Source: Portibacter lacus
GTDB taxonomy: Bacteria; Bacteroidota; Bacteroidia; Chitinophagales; Saprospiraceae
Direction of reading: 5' to 3'
Length of the DNA: 64,000 nt
NCBI RefSeq assembly: GCF_021533215.1
Contig: NZ_JAJNKA010000013.1
Span: forward strand, 62,001 to 126,000
The notes beneath the pieces are model-generated. The model made no database searches. It saw only the letters and a program-made list of their open reading frames with translations, and was not told the origin of the DNA. This document shows, piece by piece, positions 53,609-62,971 of this stretch. The position numbers and the translations under genes were made by a program. Position 1 is the stretch's first letter; each line of letters opens with the position of its first letter.

Positions 53609-54229
53609 TCACTTTAGTTTCTTAATTTCCTTTGTTCTATCGACAATGGTATAAATTGCTAGGGCAGTTGTAATTAGAAAATCAGTATGTGATAATTTAG
53701 ATGAAATATACTCGAATGCCCTTGGGTTAAATTTGTCATTTGTGATGGGATCCAAGATAGCTCCGATTCCCTTGTCTCCAATAATTATAGGTTTCACAGG
53801 TCTATCATAGTCATTGATTCTAGCGATTAATCTTCTATTATTCTTACCATAAATCAAACCTTTATCATTCATATTTCCTAGGAAATGCTCATCTACAAAT
53901 ATCTGTGTATTGTTATCTTTTGTGATATAGAAGAATTCATGCTTGAGTGTCGTCGCATAAATTAAACTCTTCTTCCTGCTCCCTGGAAACTCTCTATACC
54001 CATAAGCGATCATGTGCTCATGATATATAGAATCGATGATGCCTTTTACAGTATTTGCAAAGCGACTAGAGAAACTCCTTTCTACTTGATTCAAAGAAAG
54101 TAATTCTATTTCAGACTCTTCCCAATTGATAATCATTTTCTTGAGATCATCAATTTCAGATCTTAATTCAAGAATTTCTTTTTTAGGATCGAACCCTCCA
54201 TTAAATATAAGATTGATTAATCTTAACAT
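53609..54229 (-). CDS. Hypothetical protein, 206 aa
   Basis: I do not recognise the family. The N-terminus is helical and probably a short coiled coil (KKEILELRSEIDDLKKMIIN). The middle has YGYREFPGSRKKSLIYATTL and EFFYITKDNNTQIFVDEHFL. The last 50 residues contain a hydrophobic stretch DFLITTALAIYTIVDRTKEI. No signal peptide is clear. The gene sits between the Nudix-like gene and rpoD on the same strand. Confidence 0.55.
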   Translation of the reverse strand: MLRLINLIFNGGFDPKKEILELRSEIDDLKKMIINWEESEIELLSLNQVERSFSSRFANTVKGIIDSIYHEHMIAYGYREFPGSRKKSLIYATTLKHEFFYITKDNNTQIFVDEHFLGNMNDKGLIYGKNNRRLIARINDYDRPVKPIIIGDKGIGAILDPITNDKFNPRAFEYISSKLSHTDFLITTALAIYTIVDRTKEIKKLK

Positions 54230-54287
54230 TCAGAATGCATTATAATTTTAGAAAACGATCACAAGGTATAAATATTTGACCAAATGC

Positions 54288-55154
54288 TTATCCTAAGTAG
54301 GACTTCAAGGCATTTTTATTTACGGATTTTCGTAACCTTCTAAGTGCGCGCTCTTTAATTTGTCGAACTCTTTCACGTGTTAAGCCGTACATGTCTCCTA
54401 TTTCCTCTAAAGTTTTACCTTTTTCATCTTTTAAGCCATAATATGCACAAAGCACATCCACTTCTCTAGGGGAAAGACTAGCAAGACCATGGTTCACTTC
54501 ATCTTTTAGAGATTGTTCCATTAACTTAAGATCGGGACTTATGTTTTCGCTGGTTTCGAAAAGATCTAGCATAGTAGATTCTCCTTCTTCACCGCCTAAT
54601 GGTGCATCAAAAGAGATATGCCTGCCTTTCCCATTTAACATGGTTGCGACTTCTTTCGGAGTAATTTCTAAAATTTCAGCTAATTCTTCGTGAGTAGGTT
54701 CTCTCTCAGATTTTTGGACGAAGGATATGAATGCTTCATTAATCTTGTTGTAAGAACCAACTTTGTTAAGCGGTAACCTTACAATTCTAGAATATTCGAC
54801 GATAGCCTGTAGGATAGATTGTCGAATCCACCACACGGCGTAGGAAATAAACTTGAATCCTTTTGTCTCATCAAACCTTTTAGCAGCTTTCATTAAGCCT
54901 ACATTACCCTCATTGATAAGATCAGAAAGGGAAAGACCTTGATTTTGATATTGCTTAGCAACAGAAACGACAAAACGTAAGTTCGCTTTGGTTAATTCTT
55001 CGAGCGCATCTTTATCACCATTCCGAATTAATTTGGCTAAACGTGCTTCATCATCAGCGGTTAAAAGCGAAATCTTCCCAATATCATTTAGATATTTGTC
55101 AAGAGCTAAACTTTCTCGAGCTGTTATTTTATTCGTTATTCTTAATTGTCTCAT
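54288..55154 (-). CDS. rpoD: Primary RNA polymerase sigma factor (RpoD/SigA)
   Basis: 288 residues, the short form of the primary sigma usual in Bacteroidota (no long region 1.1). Region 1.2/2: ESLALDKYLNDIGKISLLTA, NLRFVVSVAKQYQNQGLSLS, LINEGNVGLMKAAKRFDETK and FISYAVWWIRQSILQAI. Region 3: EPTHEELAEILEITPKEVAT. Region 4: LSPREVDVLCAYYGLKDEKG, KTLEEIGDMYGLTRERVRQI and KERALRRLRKS, recognising the promoter -33 element. It directs RNA polymerase to the TTG/TAnnTTTG promoters of the phylum. Confidence 0.96.
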   Translation of the reverse strand: MRQLRITNKITARESLALDKYLNDIGKISLLTADDEARLAKLIRNGDKDALEELTKANLRFVVSVAKQYQNQGLSLSDLINEGNVGLMKAAKRFDETKGFKFISYAVWWIRQSILQAIVEYSRIVRLPLNKVGSYNKINEAFISFVQKSEREPTHEELAEILEITPKEVATMLNGKGRHISFDAPLGGEEGESTMLDLFETSENISPDLKLMEQSLKDEVNHGLASLSPREVDVLCAYYGLKDEKGKTLEEIGDMYGLTRERVRQIKERALRRLRKSVNKNALKSYLG

Positions 55155-55309
55155 TGATTGTTGATGGGTTAAATCTCTAAATCCTGAACACTTAATAGAA
55201 TGACATCTGATCTAGCCACGAAATAAACATGACCAAACGATTACATTGTTTTCAATAGAATTACTACAATAATATTTATGAAAAGGTTTCTTTAATTCAA
55301 TATTTAAAT

Positions 55310-55345
55310 AAAAAAAACCTGATCAAATTACATTTGACCAGGTTT
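55310..55345 (-). terminator. Intrinsic terminator after pnp
   Basis: A long stem (55315-55328 with 55332-55345, one mismatch) with a 3-nt loop and a T-run on the minus strand, about 20 bp beyond the pnp stop at 55366. Confidence 0.88.
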
Positions 55346-55365
55346 ATATTGCTTTTTCGTACTAT

Positions 55366-57516
55366 TTAAGAGTCGCTTTTCTCTTTTCTTTCAGGCTTCG
55401 GCATCAATGCTTTACGTGAAAGTTTGATCTTTCCAGAACGACTATCGATATCAAGAATTTTAACTTTTACTTTGTCTCCTTCCTTGAACACATCTTCTAC
55501 TTTCTCTACTCTAGAGTGAGAAATTTCAGAGATGTGAAGTAGTCCACTTTTTCCTGCAAAGTCAACAAAAACACCATATGGCATTAATGAACGTGCGATA
55601 CCTTCATACTCATTTCCTATTTCAGGAACGTGAGCAATCTTTAAGATAGCATCTTTTGCTGCTTCTAAAGCAACTTTATCATTACTTGAAATATTCACAT
55701 GACCTTTACCATCTTTCTCTTCGATAGTAATGATTGTTCCAGTTTTCGCTTGTAACTCTTGGATGATTTTTCCTCCAGGTCCGATAACTGCACCGATGAA
55801 ATCTTTTTCTATGATAATGCTCTCGATTCTAGGAGCGTGTGGTTTGAAATCTTCGTTTGGAGCTGTGATGGCTTTCTTCATTTCATTTAAGATATGAAGT
55901 CTACCTTCTTTCGCTTGGTTAAGAGCTTTCTCTAAAGTCTCATATGGTAAACCATCTATTTTGATATCCATCTGACAAGCCGTGATACCGTTTTCAGTAC
56001 CCGTTACTTTAAAGTCCATATCTCCTAATGCATCTTCATCTCCTAAGATATCAGAAAGTACTGCGATTCTATCTCCTTCAGCAACCATTCCCATTGCGAT
56101 ACCAGAAACTGCAGACTTAATCGGTACACCCGCGTCCATCAGTGCCATAGAACCTGCACAAACTGTTGCCATTGAAGACGAACCATTTGATTCTAAGATG
56201 TCAGAAACAATTCTGATCGTATAAGCATGATCTTCTGGAAGAACTTGTCTTAGCGATCGTCCAGCTAAATTAGCGTGACCTACTTCTCTTCTTCCAGGTC
56301 CTCTCATCGGCTTGATTTCTCCTACTGAAAGTGCAGGGAAATTGTAATGAAGGATAAATTTATCGTAACCAGAAACTAAAGCAGTATCAACCATTTGCTG
56401 ATCCATTTTACTTCCTAATGTTAGTGAAGTTAAGGCTTGAGTTTCTCCTCTATTGAAAATTGCTGATCCGTGAGCAGAAGGAAGGTAGTCTACCTCAACC
56501 CAAATTGGTCGAACTTCGTCAAATTTTCTTCCATCTAATCTTTTAGACTCATCAAGCATCATTAATCTGATCGTTGCTTTCTTAAGTTTGTCAAAGTATC
56601 CAGATACGAAGTGTCCATTTTCTTCCATGTACTCTTCACCGAATTTCTCAACTAACTTCTCTTCCATTTCAGTCTTTACAGCTTTAAAGCCGTCCTTTCT
56701 CGCTACTTTGTCTAACTCTCCTTGAGCAACTTCTAGAATTCCTGCTTTTGCGATTTCTTCGATTGCTTTCTTTAGTTCTTCATTTTCTTCAGCAGGAACA
56801 AGTTCTCTTTTTACAGTTGCTTTTTCTCCTACTTTCTCAGCTAATGCAATTTGTGCATCACACTGAACGATAATAGCTTCGTGTGCTACTTTGATCGCTT
56901 CGATAACTTCTATTTCAGAACATTCTTTAGCTTCACCTTCTACCATCATCACATTATCTTTAGTTGCAGCAACAATTAGTTCTAATGATGCATTCGCTAA
57001 AGCAGTACGACCTGGATTGATAACATATTCGCCATCTATTTTTGCAACTCTAACTTCTGATAACGGACCGTCGAATACGATGTTAGAAACAGCTAATGCT
57101 GCTGAAGCAGCAAGTGCTGCATATGCATCGGGCATTGTTTCTTCGTCCGCTGAAATCAAGTTGATAATTACTTGTGTTTCGTTCATGTAACCATCTGGAA
57201 ATAATGGTCTGATCGCTCTATCCACTAATCTTGAAGTTAAGATTTCGTAGTCGTTTAATCTTGTTTCTCTTTTAAAGAAGTTTCCCGGAATTCTTCCGAT
57301 TGCTCCGAATTTTTCTTGGTAATCTACAGACAAAGGAAAAAATCCTTGACCTGGCTTAGGTTCAGCAGCCGAAACTACAGAACAGAATAACATTGTTTTT
57401 CCAATTTTTACTACAACTGAACCGTGTGCTTGAGTTGCTAGTTTTCCTGTTTCGATGGTGACTTCCTGACCATCAGGAAGGTTAAATGAGATTGTTGTTG
57501 GAATTTGATTTCCCAT
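55366..57516 (-). CDS. pnp: Polynucleotide phosphorylase
   Basis: 716 residues in the standard PNPase layout. First RNase PH domain: GSVVVKIGKTMLFCSVVSAA and FFPLSVDYQEKFGAIGRIPG with NFFKRETRLNDYEILTSRLV. A linker helix domain is followed by the second, catalytic RNase PH domain (ALTSLTLGSKMDQQMVDTAL, REVGHANLAGRSLRQVLPED, DILGDEDALGDMDFKVTGTE). KH domain: SIIIEKDFIGAVIGPGGKII. S1 domain: LMPYGVFVDFAGKSGLLHIS. The enzyme degrades RNA 3' to 5' phosphorolytically. It lies downstream of rpsO in the classic rpsO-pnp order, with the rpsO terminator between them. Confidence 0.97.
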   Translation of the reverse strand: MGNQIPTTISFNLPDGQEVTIETGKLATQAHGSVVVKIGKTMLFCSVVSAAEPKPGQGFFPLSVDYQEKFGAIGRIPGNFFKRETRLNDYEILTSRLVDRAIRPLFPDGYMNETQVIINLISADEETMPDAYAALAASAALAVSNIVFDGPLSEVRVAKIDGEYVINPGRTALANASLELIVAATKDNVMMVEGEAKECSEIEVIEAIKVAHEAIIVQCDAQIALAEKVGEKATVKRELVPAEENEELKKAIEEIAKAGILEVAQGELDKVARKDGFKAVKTEMEEKLVEKFGEEYMEENGHFVSGYFDKLKKATIRLMMLDESKRLDGRKFDEVRPIWVEVDYLPSAHGSAIFNRGETQALTSLTLGSKMDQQMVDTALVSGYDKFILHYNFPALSVGEIKPMRGPGRREVGHANLAGRSLRQVLPEDHAYTIRIVSDILESNGSSSMATVCAGSMALMDAGVPIKSAVSGIAMGMVAEGDRIAVLSDILGDEDALGDMDFKVTGTENGITACQMDIKIDGLPYETLEKALNQAKEGRLHILNEMKKAITAPNEDFKPHAPRIESIIIEKDFIGAVIGPGGKIIQELQAKTGTIITIEEKDGKGHVNISSNDKVALEAAKDAILKIAHVPEIGNEYEGIARSLMPYGVFVDFAGKSGLLHISEISHSRVEKVEDVFKEGDKVKVKILDIDSRSGKIKLSRKALMPKPERKEKSDS

Positions 57517-57579
57517 AAATTTCTATTCATTATAGAGTTAAAGAAAGGTAGTTTTCAGCTTATTCGAAGAAGTAAGCCA

Positions 57580-57615
57580 AAAAAGCAAAGTACCATCGAG
57601 TTCGATGGTACTTTG
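57580..57615 (-). terminator. Intrinsic terminator between rpsO and pnp
   Basis: A perfect 13-bp stem (AAAGTACCATCGA/TCGATGGTACTTT) with a 2-nt loop and a T-run on the minus strand, just after the rpsO stop. Partial read-through would serve pnp. Confidence 0.9.
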
Positions 57616-57623
57616 TAAATTTT

Positions 57624-57899
57624 TTATTTTCTGATACCTAATTTTTCAATTAGTTCTCTATACTTAACGATATCTTTTTTCGCGATATATTTAAGTAATC
57701 TTCTTCTTTTTCCCACAAGGGTAAGAAGTGCTCTCCTACAAGAATGATCTTTCTTATTCTCCTCTAGGTGTTGAGCTAACATTTTAATTCTGTACGTAAA
57801 AAGAGCCACTTGCCCTTCTGCGGAACCTGTATTGTTCTCGTCTCCACCGTACTCAGCGAAAAGTTCTTTTTTCTTTTCTTCAGTTAAGTATACTGCCAT
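57624..57899 (-). CDS. rpsO: 30S ribosomal protein S15
   Basis: 91 residues. Conserved S15 features: GSAEGQVALFTYRIKMLAQH, LEENKKDHSCRRALLTLVGK and RRRLLKYIAKKDIVKYRELI. It binds the central domain of 16S rRNA and h22. The length is the expected 88-91. A strong terminator follows at 57580-57615, then pnp. Confidence 0.97.
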   Translation of the reverse strand: MAVYLTEEKKKELFAEYGGDENNTGSAEGQVALFTYRIKMLAQHLEENKKDHSCRRALLTLVGKRRRLLKYIAKKDIVKYRELIEKLGIRK

Positions 57900-57951
57900 T
57901 TTTTTGTTTTATTTATACCATTAGTGATTGCTAAAATCAGTTATAGCGCCG

Positions 57952-57986
57952 CAAAGATAAGCTTTTTGTATGAAAATGAAAGCAAA
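57952..57986 (-). promoter_or_regulatory. Candidate rpsO promoter
   Basis: On the minus strand TTTG (57983-57986) and TATCTTTG (57952-57959) match the Bacteroidota -33 and -7 boxes, 23 bp apart. The -7 box ends 52 bp before the rpsO ATG. Spacing is slightly long. Confidence 0.6.
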
Positions 57987-58132
57987 CTTTGATTTATTGG
58001 AAATAATATGTCATCCTAATATCCTAGCTCTTATATGACATGCTTTATAACCATTGACAAAACGCCACTATAAATCGTTTATTGTTTTAATATGAAGTGT
58101 TTATTTTTCATTCAATCAAACATATCAAACAA

Positions 58133-59059
58133 ATGAATTATCCTTGTCTAATCCTCTTTATCTTCTTAAGCGCTGCCACATTATCTTATGGTCAAGAAAA
58201 AGAGACACAATTGGTAACTACCATTAATACACCCCTGAACGAACGAGACTTCACCGTATCTCCTGATGGTTCAGTTGTGTATTTTACTAGATCACTTTTA
58301 GATAACAAGACGAGAGTAATATTGAAAGCAAAGAAAAATGGAGCAGATTATAGTAACATAGAGCTAGCTTCATTCTCTGGAAAATTTAATGACCTAGAGC
58401 CTTTCTTCTCACCGGATGGAATGCGACTTTATTTCGCTTCTAATAGAAATGCTGAGCAAACTGCAGAAAAAGATGATTATGATATATGGTATATAGAGCG
58501 GCTATCCAATGGTGAATGGAGCAAAGCGCTTCGATTGCCCGATATTATTAATACCGAAAAAGACGAATTCTATCCAGCGGTATCTGCGAATGGTAATCTA
58601 TACTTTACCGGAGTTCGAGAGAATGGAGTGGGAACAGAAGATATTTTTCTTAGCAAATTTGTTAATGGAGAATATCAATTGCCACTGCCACTCAGTGAAA
58701 GCATAAATACTAAGACCTATGAATTTAATGCGTACGTTAATTCGACAGAGGACTTAATTATCTTTTCATCCTATGGGAGGGCGGATGACTTAGGAGGTGG
58801 CGATCTTTATTATAGCGTTAAAGATGAACATGGAAAATGGAAGACAGCAATACATTTCGGATCGGATATTAATACAAAGAGTTTGGATTATTGTCCATAT
58901 TATCATGCGGGAAGTGGTGTACTTTACTTTACAAGTAATATAGGCCGGGAGAAATTAGAAATACATAATGTAGATGAATTGGATATTGAAATTTTAAACG
59001 AACTGAACGGATTTGGGAATATTTATCAGATAGCATTTCGCTTTGAAGCTAAGAATTAG
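58133..59059 (+). CDS. Exported PD40/TolB-type beta-propeller protein
   Basis: The ATG at 58133 is preferred (308 residues) over an upstream GTG because it begins a signal peptide (MNYPCLILFIFLSAATLSYG). The mature part has WD40-like PD40 blades: DFTVSPDGSVVYFTRS, EPFFSPDGMRLYFASNRNAE, YPAVSANGNLYFTGVRENGV and DYCPYYHAGSGVLYFTSNIG. Such blades form a TolB-like propeller. It may bind a partner in the envelope; nothing indicates catalysis. It converges with the small lipoprotein gene. Confidence 0.8.
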   Translation: MNYPCLILFIFLSAATLSYGQEKETQLVTTINTPLNERDFTVSPDGSVVYFTRSLLDNKTRVILKAKKNGADYSNIELASFSGKFNDLEPFFSPDGMRLYFASNRNAEQTAEKDDYDIWYIERLSNGEWSKALRLPDIINTEKDEFYPAVSANGNLYFTGVRENGVGTEDIFLSKFVNGEYQLPLPLSESINTKTYEFNAYVNSTEDLIIFSSYGRADDLGGGDLYYSVKDEHGKWKTAIHFGSDINTKSLDYCPYYHAGSGVLYFTSNIGREKLEIHNVDELDIEILNELNGFGNIYQIAFRFEAKN

Positions 59060-59127
59060 TTGGCTGCATCTTAGTGTATTTTTTTTAGGTCAATGTTTTA
59101 ATGGCGGGAATCAATGAAAGGGCAGGG

Positions 59128-59150
59128 TAGTAGTCATTACTACTATTTTA
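59128..59150. terminator. Hairpin with T-run after the propeller gene
   Basis: A 7-bp stem (TAGTAGT/ACTACTA) and T-run lie between the convergent stops at 59059 and 59148. It is a weak intrinsic-terminator candidate for the plus-strand gene. Confidence 0.45.
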
Positions 59151-59510
59151 ATGCCATATAGAAGTTCCAAAGAGTTTTTTTATTTCTTTTCTGTGAGCAA
59201 GGTAGTCTTTAAATTTAGTTTGGTCCGACTGAAAGTCAATTAAACTACCATCACATTGAAACTGAGAACGATTAGTTGAACTATATAATGAATTTTGTAC
59301 TTCTATAATGGTTTGTCCATCATACTTAAATGCAAATATTCCATTAATCTCAGGATAGTCTTTGATTGCTAAATATTCCTTATTCAACCATTCAAGGTCT
59401 GTAATGGGATCCTCACTGTCACAAATAATGACTATTTGATTACGGTCACATGAAGACATAGCGATTGTCATTAAGAGCAGTAGAACAAAAAGTTTAGATA
59501 CAGGATGCAT
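59148..59510 (-). CDS. Small putative lipoprotein
   Basis: 120 residues. The signal MHPVSKLFVLLLLMTIAMSS ends before Cys21, a lipobox. The mature part CDRNQIVIICDSEDPITDLE and WLNKEYLAIKDYPEINGIFA is of a small unnamed Bacteroidota type with paired aromatic residues. Function unknown; envelope-located. Confidence 0.6.
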   Translation of the reverse strand: MHPVSKLFVLLLLMTIAMSSCDRNQIVIICDSEDPITDLEWLNKEYLAIKDYPEINGIFAFKYDGQTIIEVQNSLYSSTNRSQFQCDGSLIDFQSDQTKFKDYLAHRKEIKKLFGTSIWH

Positions 59511-59725
59511 GGCATTATATATAATAGATATAGTAATATAGCACTTGTATATAAAGTTACACAGTGCTTATGGAAATAACGAAAGATAGCTAGGATTTGC
59601 TAATTAGGTTGGTGTACAATTGGATGATTCTTATTCAAATACTCAACATTCATTCTAATTTACAAGAAAAAGGAATGACGGATTAGCATTATATTACGTT
59701 CTTAGAATGCATAAATGCAGAATCA

Positions 59726-60505
59726 ATGAAAAATATAATTATTCCATCTAGTTTGCTATTTGTTTTTTTGATATTTCTTTCCAGTTGTAAGAAGGAAGAT
59801 CCTTTACCGAAGGTGACAGATGCAACTATAAGAGCGGACTTCCAAGCTATTTCTTTAGATCCAGGTGTTCAGGATATTGAATTAGAAGTTGCAGAAAATG
59901 TGTTTTATAGTTTTAGGGTGATTGTACCAGATGTGGACTTGAGTCAGGATTGGCCATTGATTATGGCATTTCATGGAGCTTCAGGTGGGAGTGCAGATGC
60001 ACATAAGACAACGGATTGTTACATTGAACCTGGATTTCAGGATTTAGATGCATTTATTATCCATCCGAATGCTGGTCAAGATGAATGGTATGAGATTTCG
60101 AATCAAAATAAAGTACAAACATTACTTCGACTTTCCACAGAATATTGGCCGATCGATTTCGATAAAATAGCGGCGACGGGTTATAGTAATGGTGGAAATA
60201 TGAGTTGGTTAATGGCAGAAGTTGCATTCGAAGCTTTCACTGCTAGTATTCCTATTGCAAGTTCATATGATATGTCTGTTACTGATTCTACAAGCCGCAA
60301 GGTTACTATTCCGATGTACGTAATACATGGTGAAAATGATGAATTATTTCCTATTGCAGACACAAAGAAATGGGTGGATGAATCGATTGCTGCAGGGAGT
60401 GACATTACTTTTGTGCAAGCCGATAGTTTAACGCACTTTATGCCATGTGACTATGTCCCATATGTTCAGGATGCAGCGATGTGGCTGAAGGAGTTGTGGC
60501 AGTAA
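59726..60505 (+). CDS. Lipoprotein alpha/beta hydrolase (PHB-depolymerase/feruloyl-esterase-like)
   Basis: 259 residues with a lipoprotein signal ending FLSSC (Cys21). The serine nucleophile sits in GYSNGG (Ser154), and the loop MAFHGASGGSADAHK at 80-94 is the oxyanion region of the LpqC/PHB-depolymerase family. Asp205 in HGENDELFPI and His237 in LTHFMP complete a catalytic triad. It would cleave ester bonds at the cell envelope. The substrate is not known. It stands next to the RAYT/repeat region. Confidence 0.82.
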   Translation: MKNIIIPSSLLFVFLIFLSSCKKEDPLPKVTDATIRADFQAISLDPGVQDIELEVAENVFYSFRVIVPDVDLSQDWPLIMAFHGASGGSADAHKTTDCYIEPGFQDLDAFIIHPNAGQDEWYEISNQNKVQTLLRLSTEYWPIDFDKIAATGYSNGGNMSWLMAEVAFEAFTASIPIASSYDMSVTDSTSRKVTIPMYVIHGENDELFPIADTKKWVDESIAAGSDITFVQADSLTHFMPCDYVPYVQDAAMWLKELWQ

Positions 60506-60545
60506 GTATCTTATCTATTATTAAGCCAACGAATATGAGCCCTGA

Positions 60546-60697
60546 AATATGGCTCAGCAGTGTTTCCGTTGCACTCCAAGCTTACTGGTCCATCCCTACT
60601 AAAAACATTTAGACTCGTAAGCCAGAGCGATGAAATGCAGGGAAAGCAAGGACTGCGACCTGTCTTGCTTTAGCGAGAAGCTAAATGTGGGTATGAT
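60546..60697. repeat. Complex repeat, left copy flanking the RAYT
   Basis: Contains the ATGGCTCAGCAG segment, the CTCCAAGCTTACTGGTCC segment and a long core (60605-60688, ACATTTAG...CTAAATGT). It matches the array at 61415-62585. It stops at GGGTATGAT, exactly where the RAYT segment begins. Confidence 0.88.
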
Positions 60698-60717
60698 TTT
60701 AAAAATAAATTCTCAAA

Positions 60718-61374
60718 TTATTCCATTTCCAATCTTTCCAAAATGCGTTTATTATCTTTAAAATCTGATTGAAAAGAAAGGTGAGCTTCAAGAAACTCCT
60801 TTAATCCACCAAACCACTTCAGAATTAATTCCTTCTCTAATAAAGTTTTTTGATTTGAATTGTAAGCTCTAAAAGATGAATGTTTCCAATCTATCATAGA
60901 CTTAGTTAAACCATGATGGATCGGATTGTGGTGAAGGTAGCATACTAAATAGGATAATTTAGCTTCTTTTGAGACAGTAACTCTCTTAAATCTTTTTGCA
61001 AAAAGGTTTCCCTTTCTGCCATACTTTTTATTATGACTAAGGACAATAGAACTGAAAAATCTCCTAATTTGATTTACTAGAAATTCATCTATACCTATTT
61101 CATTATTTAGAAATTTTGACGATGTTAATGTCTTTTCTTCTTTGATGAAAATAGTGCAGGCGTCTAAAGGTTTGATTTTAACTAGAAAATGAAAATGATT
61201 TGGAATAAGGCAATAAGCATAGGTCGCAAAATAAGGTGAAAGGTATTCTTTATACTTTTTTAAGAAGTAAGTATAATCACTATTATCTTGAAAAAGTAAC
61301 GCTTCTTGAATACTTCTGTTGTAAATGTGATAAACATTGTCGTGATCGAACTTCTGCCAGTAATTGAATGACAT
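60718..61374 (-). CDS. REP-associated tyrosine transposase (RAYT, Y1/HUH family)
   Basis: 218 residues. The HUH motif is HFHFLV with His60 and His62 in NHFHFLV, and a candidate catalytic Tyr118 lies in SHNKKYGRKGNLF. Further RAYT landmarks are VYHIYNRSIQEALLFQD at the start, NQIRRFFSSIVLSHNKKYGR and YLVCYLHHNPIHHGL near 140-155. RAYTs are domesticated IS200/IS605-type single-strand transposases thought to act on REP palindromes. This one is flanked on both sides by copies of a repeat that has palindromic character, and it seems inserted inside one unit. Confidence 0.9.
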   Translation of the reverse strand: MSFNYWQKFDHDNVYHIYNRSIQEALLFQDNSDYTYFLKKYKEYLSPYFATYAYCLIPNHFHFLVKIKPLDACTIFIKEEKTLTSSKFLNNEIGIDEFLVNQIRRFFSSIVLSHNKKYGRKGNLFAKRFKRVTVSKEAKLSYLVCYLHHNPIHHGLTKSMIDWKHSSFRAYNSNQKTLLEKELILKWFGGLKEFLEAHLSFQSDFKDNKRILERLEME

Positions 61375-61414
61375 TTTTTTATTCTAAATTTAATAAATAA
61401 TGTAAAATAAGACA

Positions 61415-62585
61415 AAGTATGATTTGAGATTAAAAATTCAGCTTCAACCTTATGGCTCAGCAGTCTTTCCGTTGCACTCCAAGCTTACTGGTCCATCCCT
61501 ACTGAAAACATTTAGACTGCGACCTGTCCTGCTTTAAGGGGAAGCTAAATGTGGGTATAGAAAAAGGTACAGCATGCTCGATACTTTTTTCGTGGTTAGT
61601 GAACCTAAAAACATTTAGACTCGTAAGCCAGAGTAAGGAGGTGCAGGGAAAGCAAGGACTGCGACCTGTCTTGCTTTAGCGAGAAGCTAAATGTGGGTGT
61701 GGAAAAAGGTACAGCATTCTCGATTCTCTTTTCGTGGTTAGTGAACCTAAAAACATTTAGACTCGTAAGCCAGAGTAAGGAGGTGCAGGGAAAGCAAGGA
61801 CTGCGACCTGTCTTGCTTAAGCGAGAAGCTAAATGTGGGTATGATATAATAAGAAAAGTATCGTTTGGGATTAAAACTTCAGCTTCGACCATATGGCTCA
61901 GCAGTCTTTCCGTTGCACTCCAAGCTTACTGGTCCATCACTACTAAAAACATTTAGACTCTGACCTGTCTTGCTTTAGCGAGAAGCTAAATGTGGGTATG
62001 ATATAATAAGAAAAGTATCGTTTGTAGATTAAAACTTTAGCTTCGACCTTATGGCTCAGCAGTCTTTCCGTTGCACTCCAAGCTTACTGGTCCATCACTA
62101 CTAAAAACATTTAGACTCGGACCTGTCTTGCTTAAGCGAGAAGCTAAATGTGGGTGTGATATAATAAGAAAAGTATCGTTTGGGATTAAAACTTTAGCTT
62201 CGACCTTATGGCTCAGCAGTCTTTTCGTTGCACTCCAAGCTTACTGGTCCATCACTACTGAAAACATTTAGACTGCGACCTGTCCTGCTTTAGCGAGAAG
62301 CTAAATGTGGGTATAGAAAAAGGTCCAGCATTCTCGATACTTTTTTCGTGGTTAGTAAACCTCAAAACATTTAGACTTTGACCTGTCTTGCTTTAGCGAG
62401 AAGCTAAATGTGGGTATGATATAATAAGAAAAGTATTGTTTGTAGATTAAAACTTCAGCTTCGACCATATGGCTCAGCAGTCTTTCCGTTGCACTCCAAG
62501 CTTACTGGTCCATCCCTACTGAAAACATTTAGACTGCGACCTGTCCTGCTTTAGCGAGAAGCTAAATGTGGGTATAGAAAAAGTT
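61415..62585. repeat. RAYT-linked palindromic repeat array, eight copies
   Basis: Cores bounded by ACATTTAG and CTAAATGT lie at 61508-61552, 61611-61694, 61753-61836, 61949-61993, 62107-62151, 62264-62308, 62367-62411 and 62525-62569. With the left copy at 60605-60688 there are nine. Six are 45 bp and three are 84 bp, the longer carrying CGTAAGCCAGAG...GCAGGGAAAGCAAGG. Inside, CTTGC-TTTA-GCGAG or CTTGCT-TA-AGCGAG forms a hairpin. Two spacer types alternate: one with AAAAAGGTACAGCAT and CGTGGTTAGTGAACC, the other with ATAATAAGAAAAGTATCG and ATGGCTCAGCAG. The array ends about 80 bp from tRNA-fMet. It is not a CRISPR. Confidence 0.88.
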
Positions 62586-62631
62586 AGAGTTGTTATTACA
62601 TTTCATGCTTATTTTTACAACATTCTGTAAT

Positions 62632-62664
62632 AAAAAAAGGCTCTCGATTTCTCGAAAGCCTTTT
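62632..62664 (-). terminator. Intrinsic terminator of tRNA-fMet
   Basis: Stem AAAGGCTTTCGA/TCGAGAGCCTTT (minus strand, one mismatch) with a T-run, just after the tRNA 3' end. Confidence 0.82.
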
Positions 62665-62668
62665 GTAG

Positions 62669-62741
<73 letters not shown>

Positions 62742-62971
62742 ATATTTCTTTGTTTTTGGGTTTCCCTTTCTTCTAAGGGATTGCAAATATACATATATTT
62801 AATAAAACATCAAGAAAAAACTCCTTTATTTCTAACATTATACTTGGGCTGCTATGTATCAATTGATTAGCTTCGAACCTTTATCCCAATTGAATAAATG
62901 AATCTTTTAAAAAGTTGACCATTTTTTAATAGAAGTATTAAAATTTTACCTTTTTTAATGTAATTTTCGAA

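Noticed and set aside
61605-62271. Short ORFs within the repeat array
   Set aside because: They read through the repeat units in different frames, repeat the same peptide and have no start context or homology. They are artefacts of the repeats.
60546-62585. CRISPR array
   Set aside because: Units vary in length (45 and 84 bp cores with two spacer types), the spacers are themselves repeated, and no cas genes are present. The RAYT explains the repeats.
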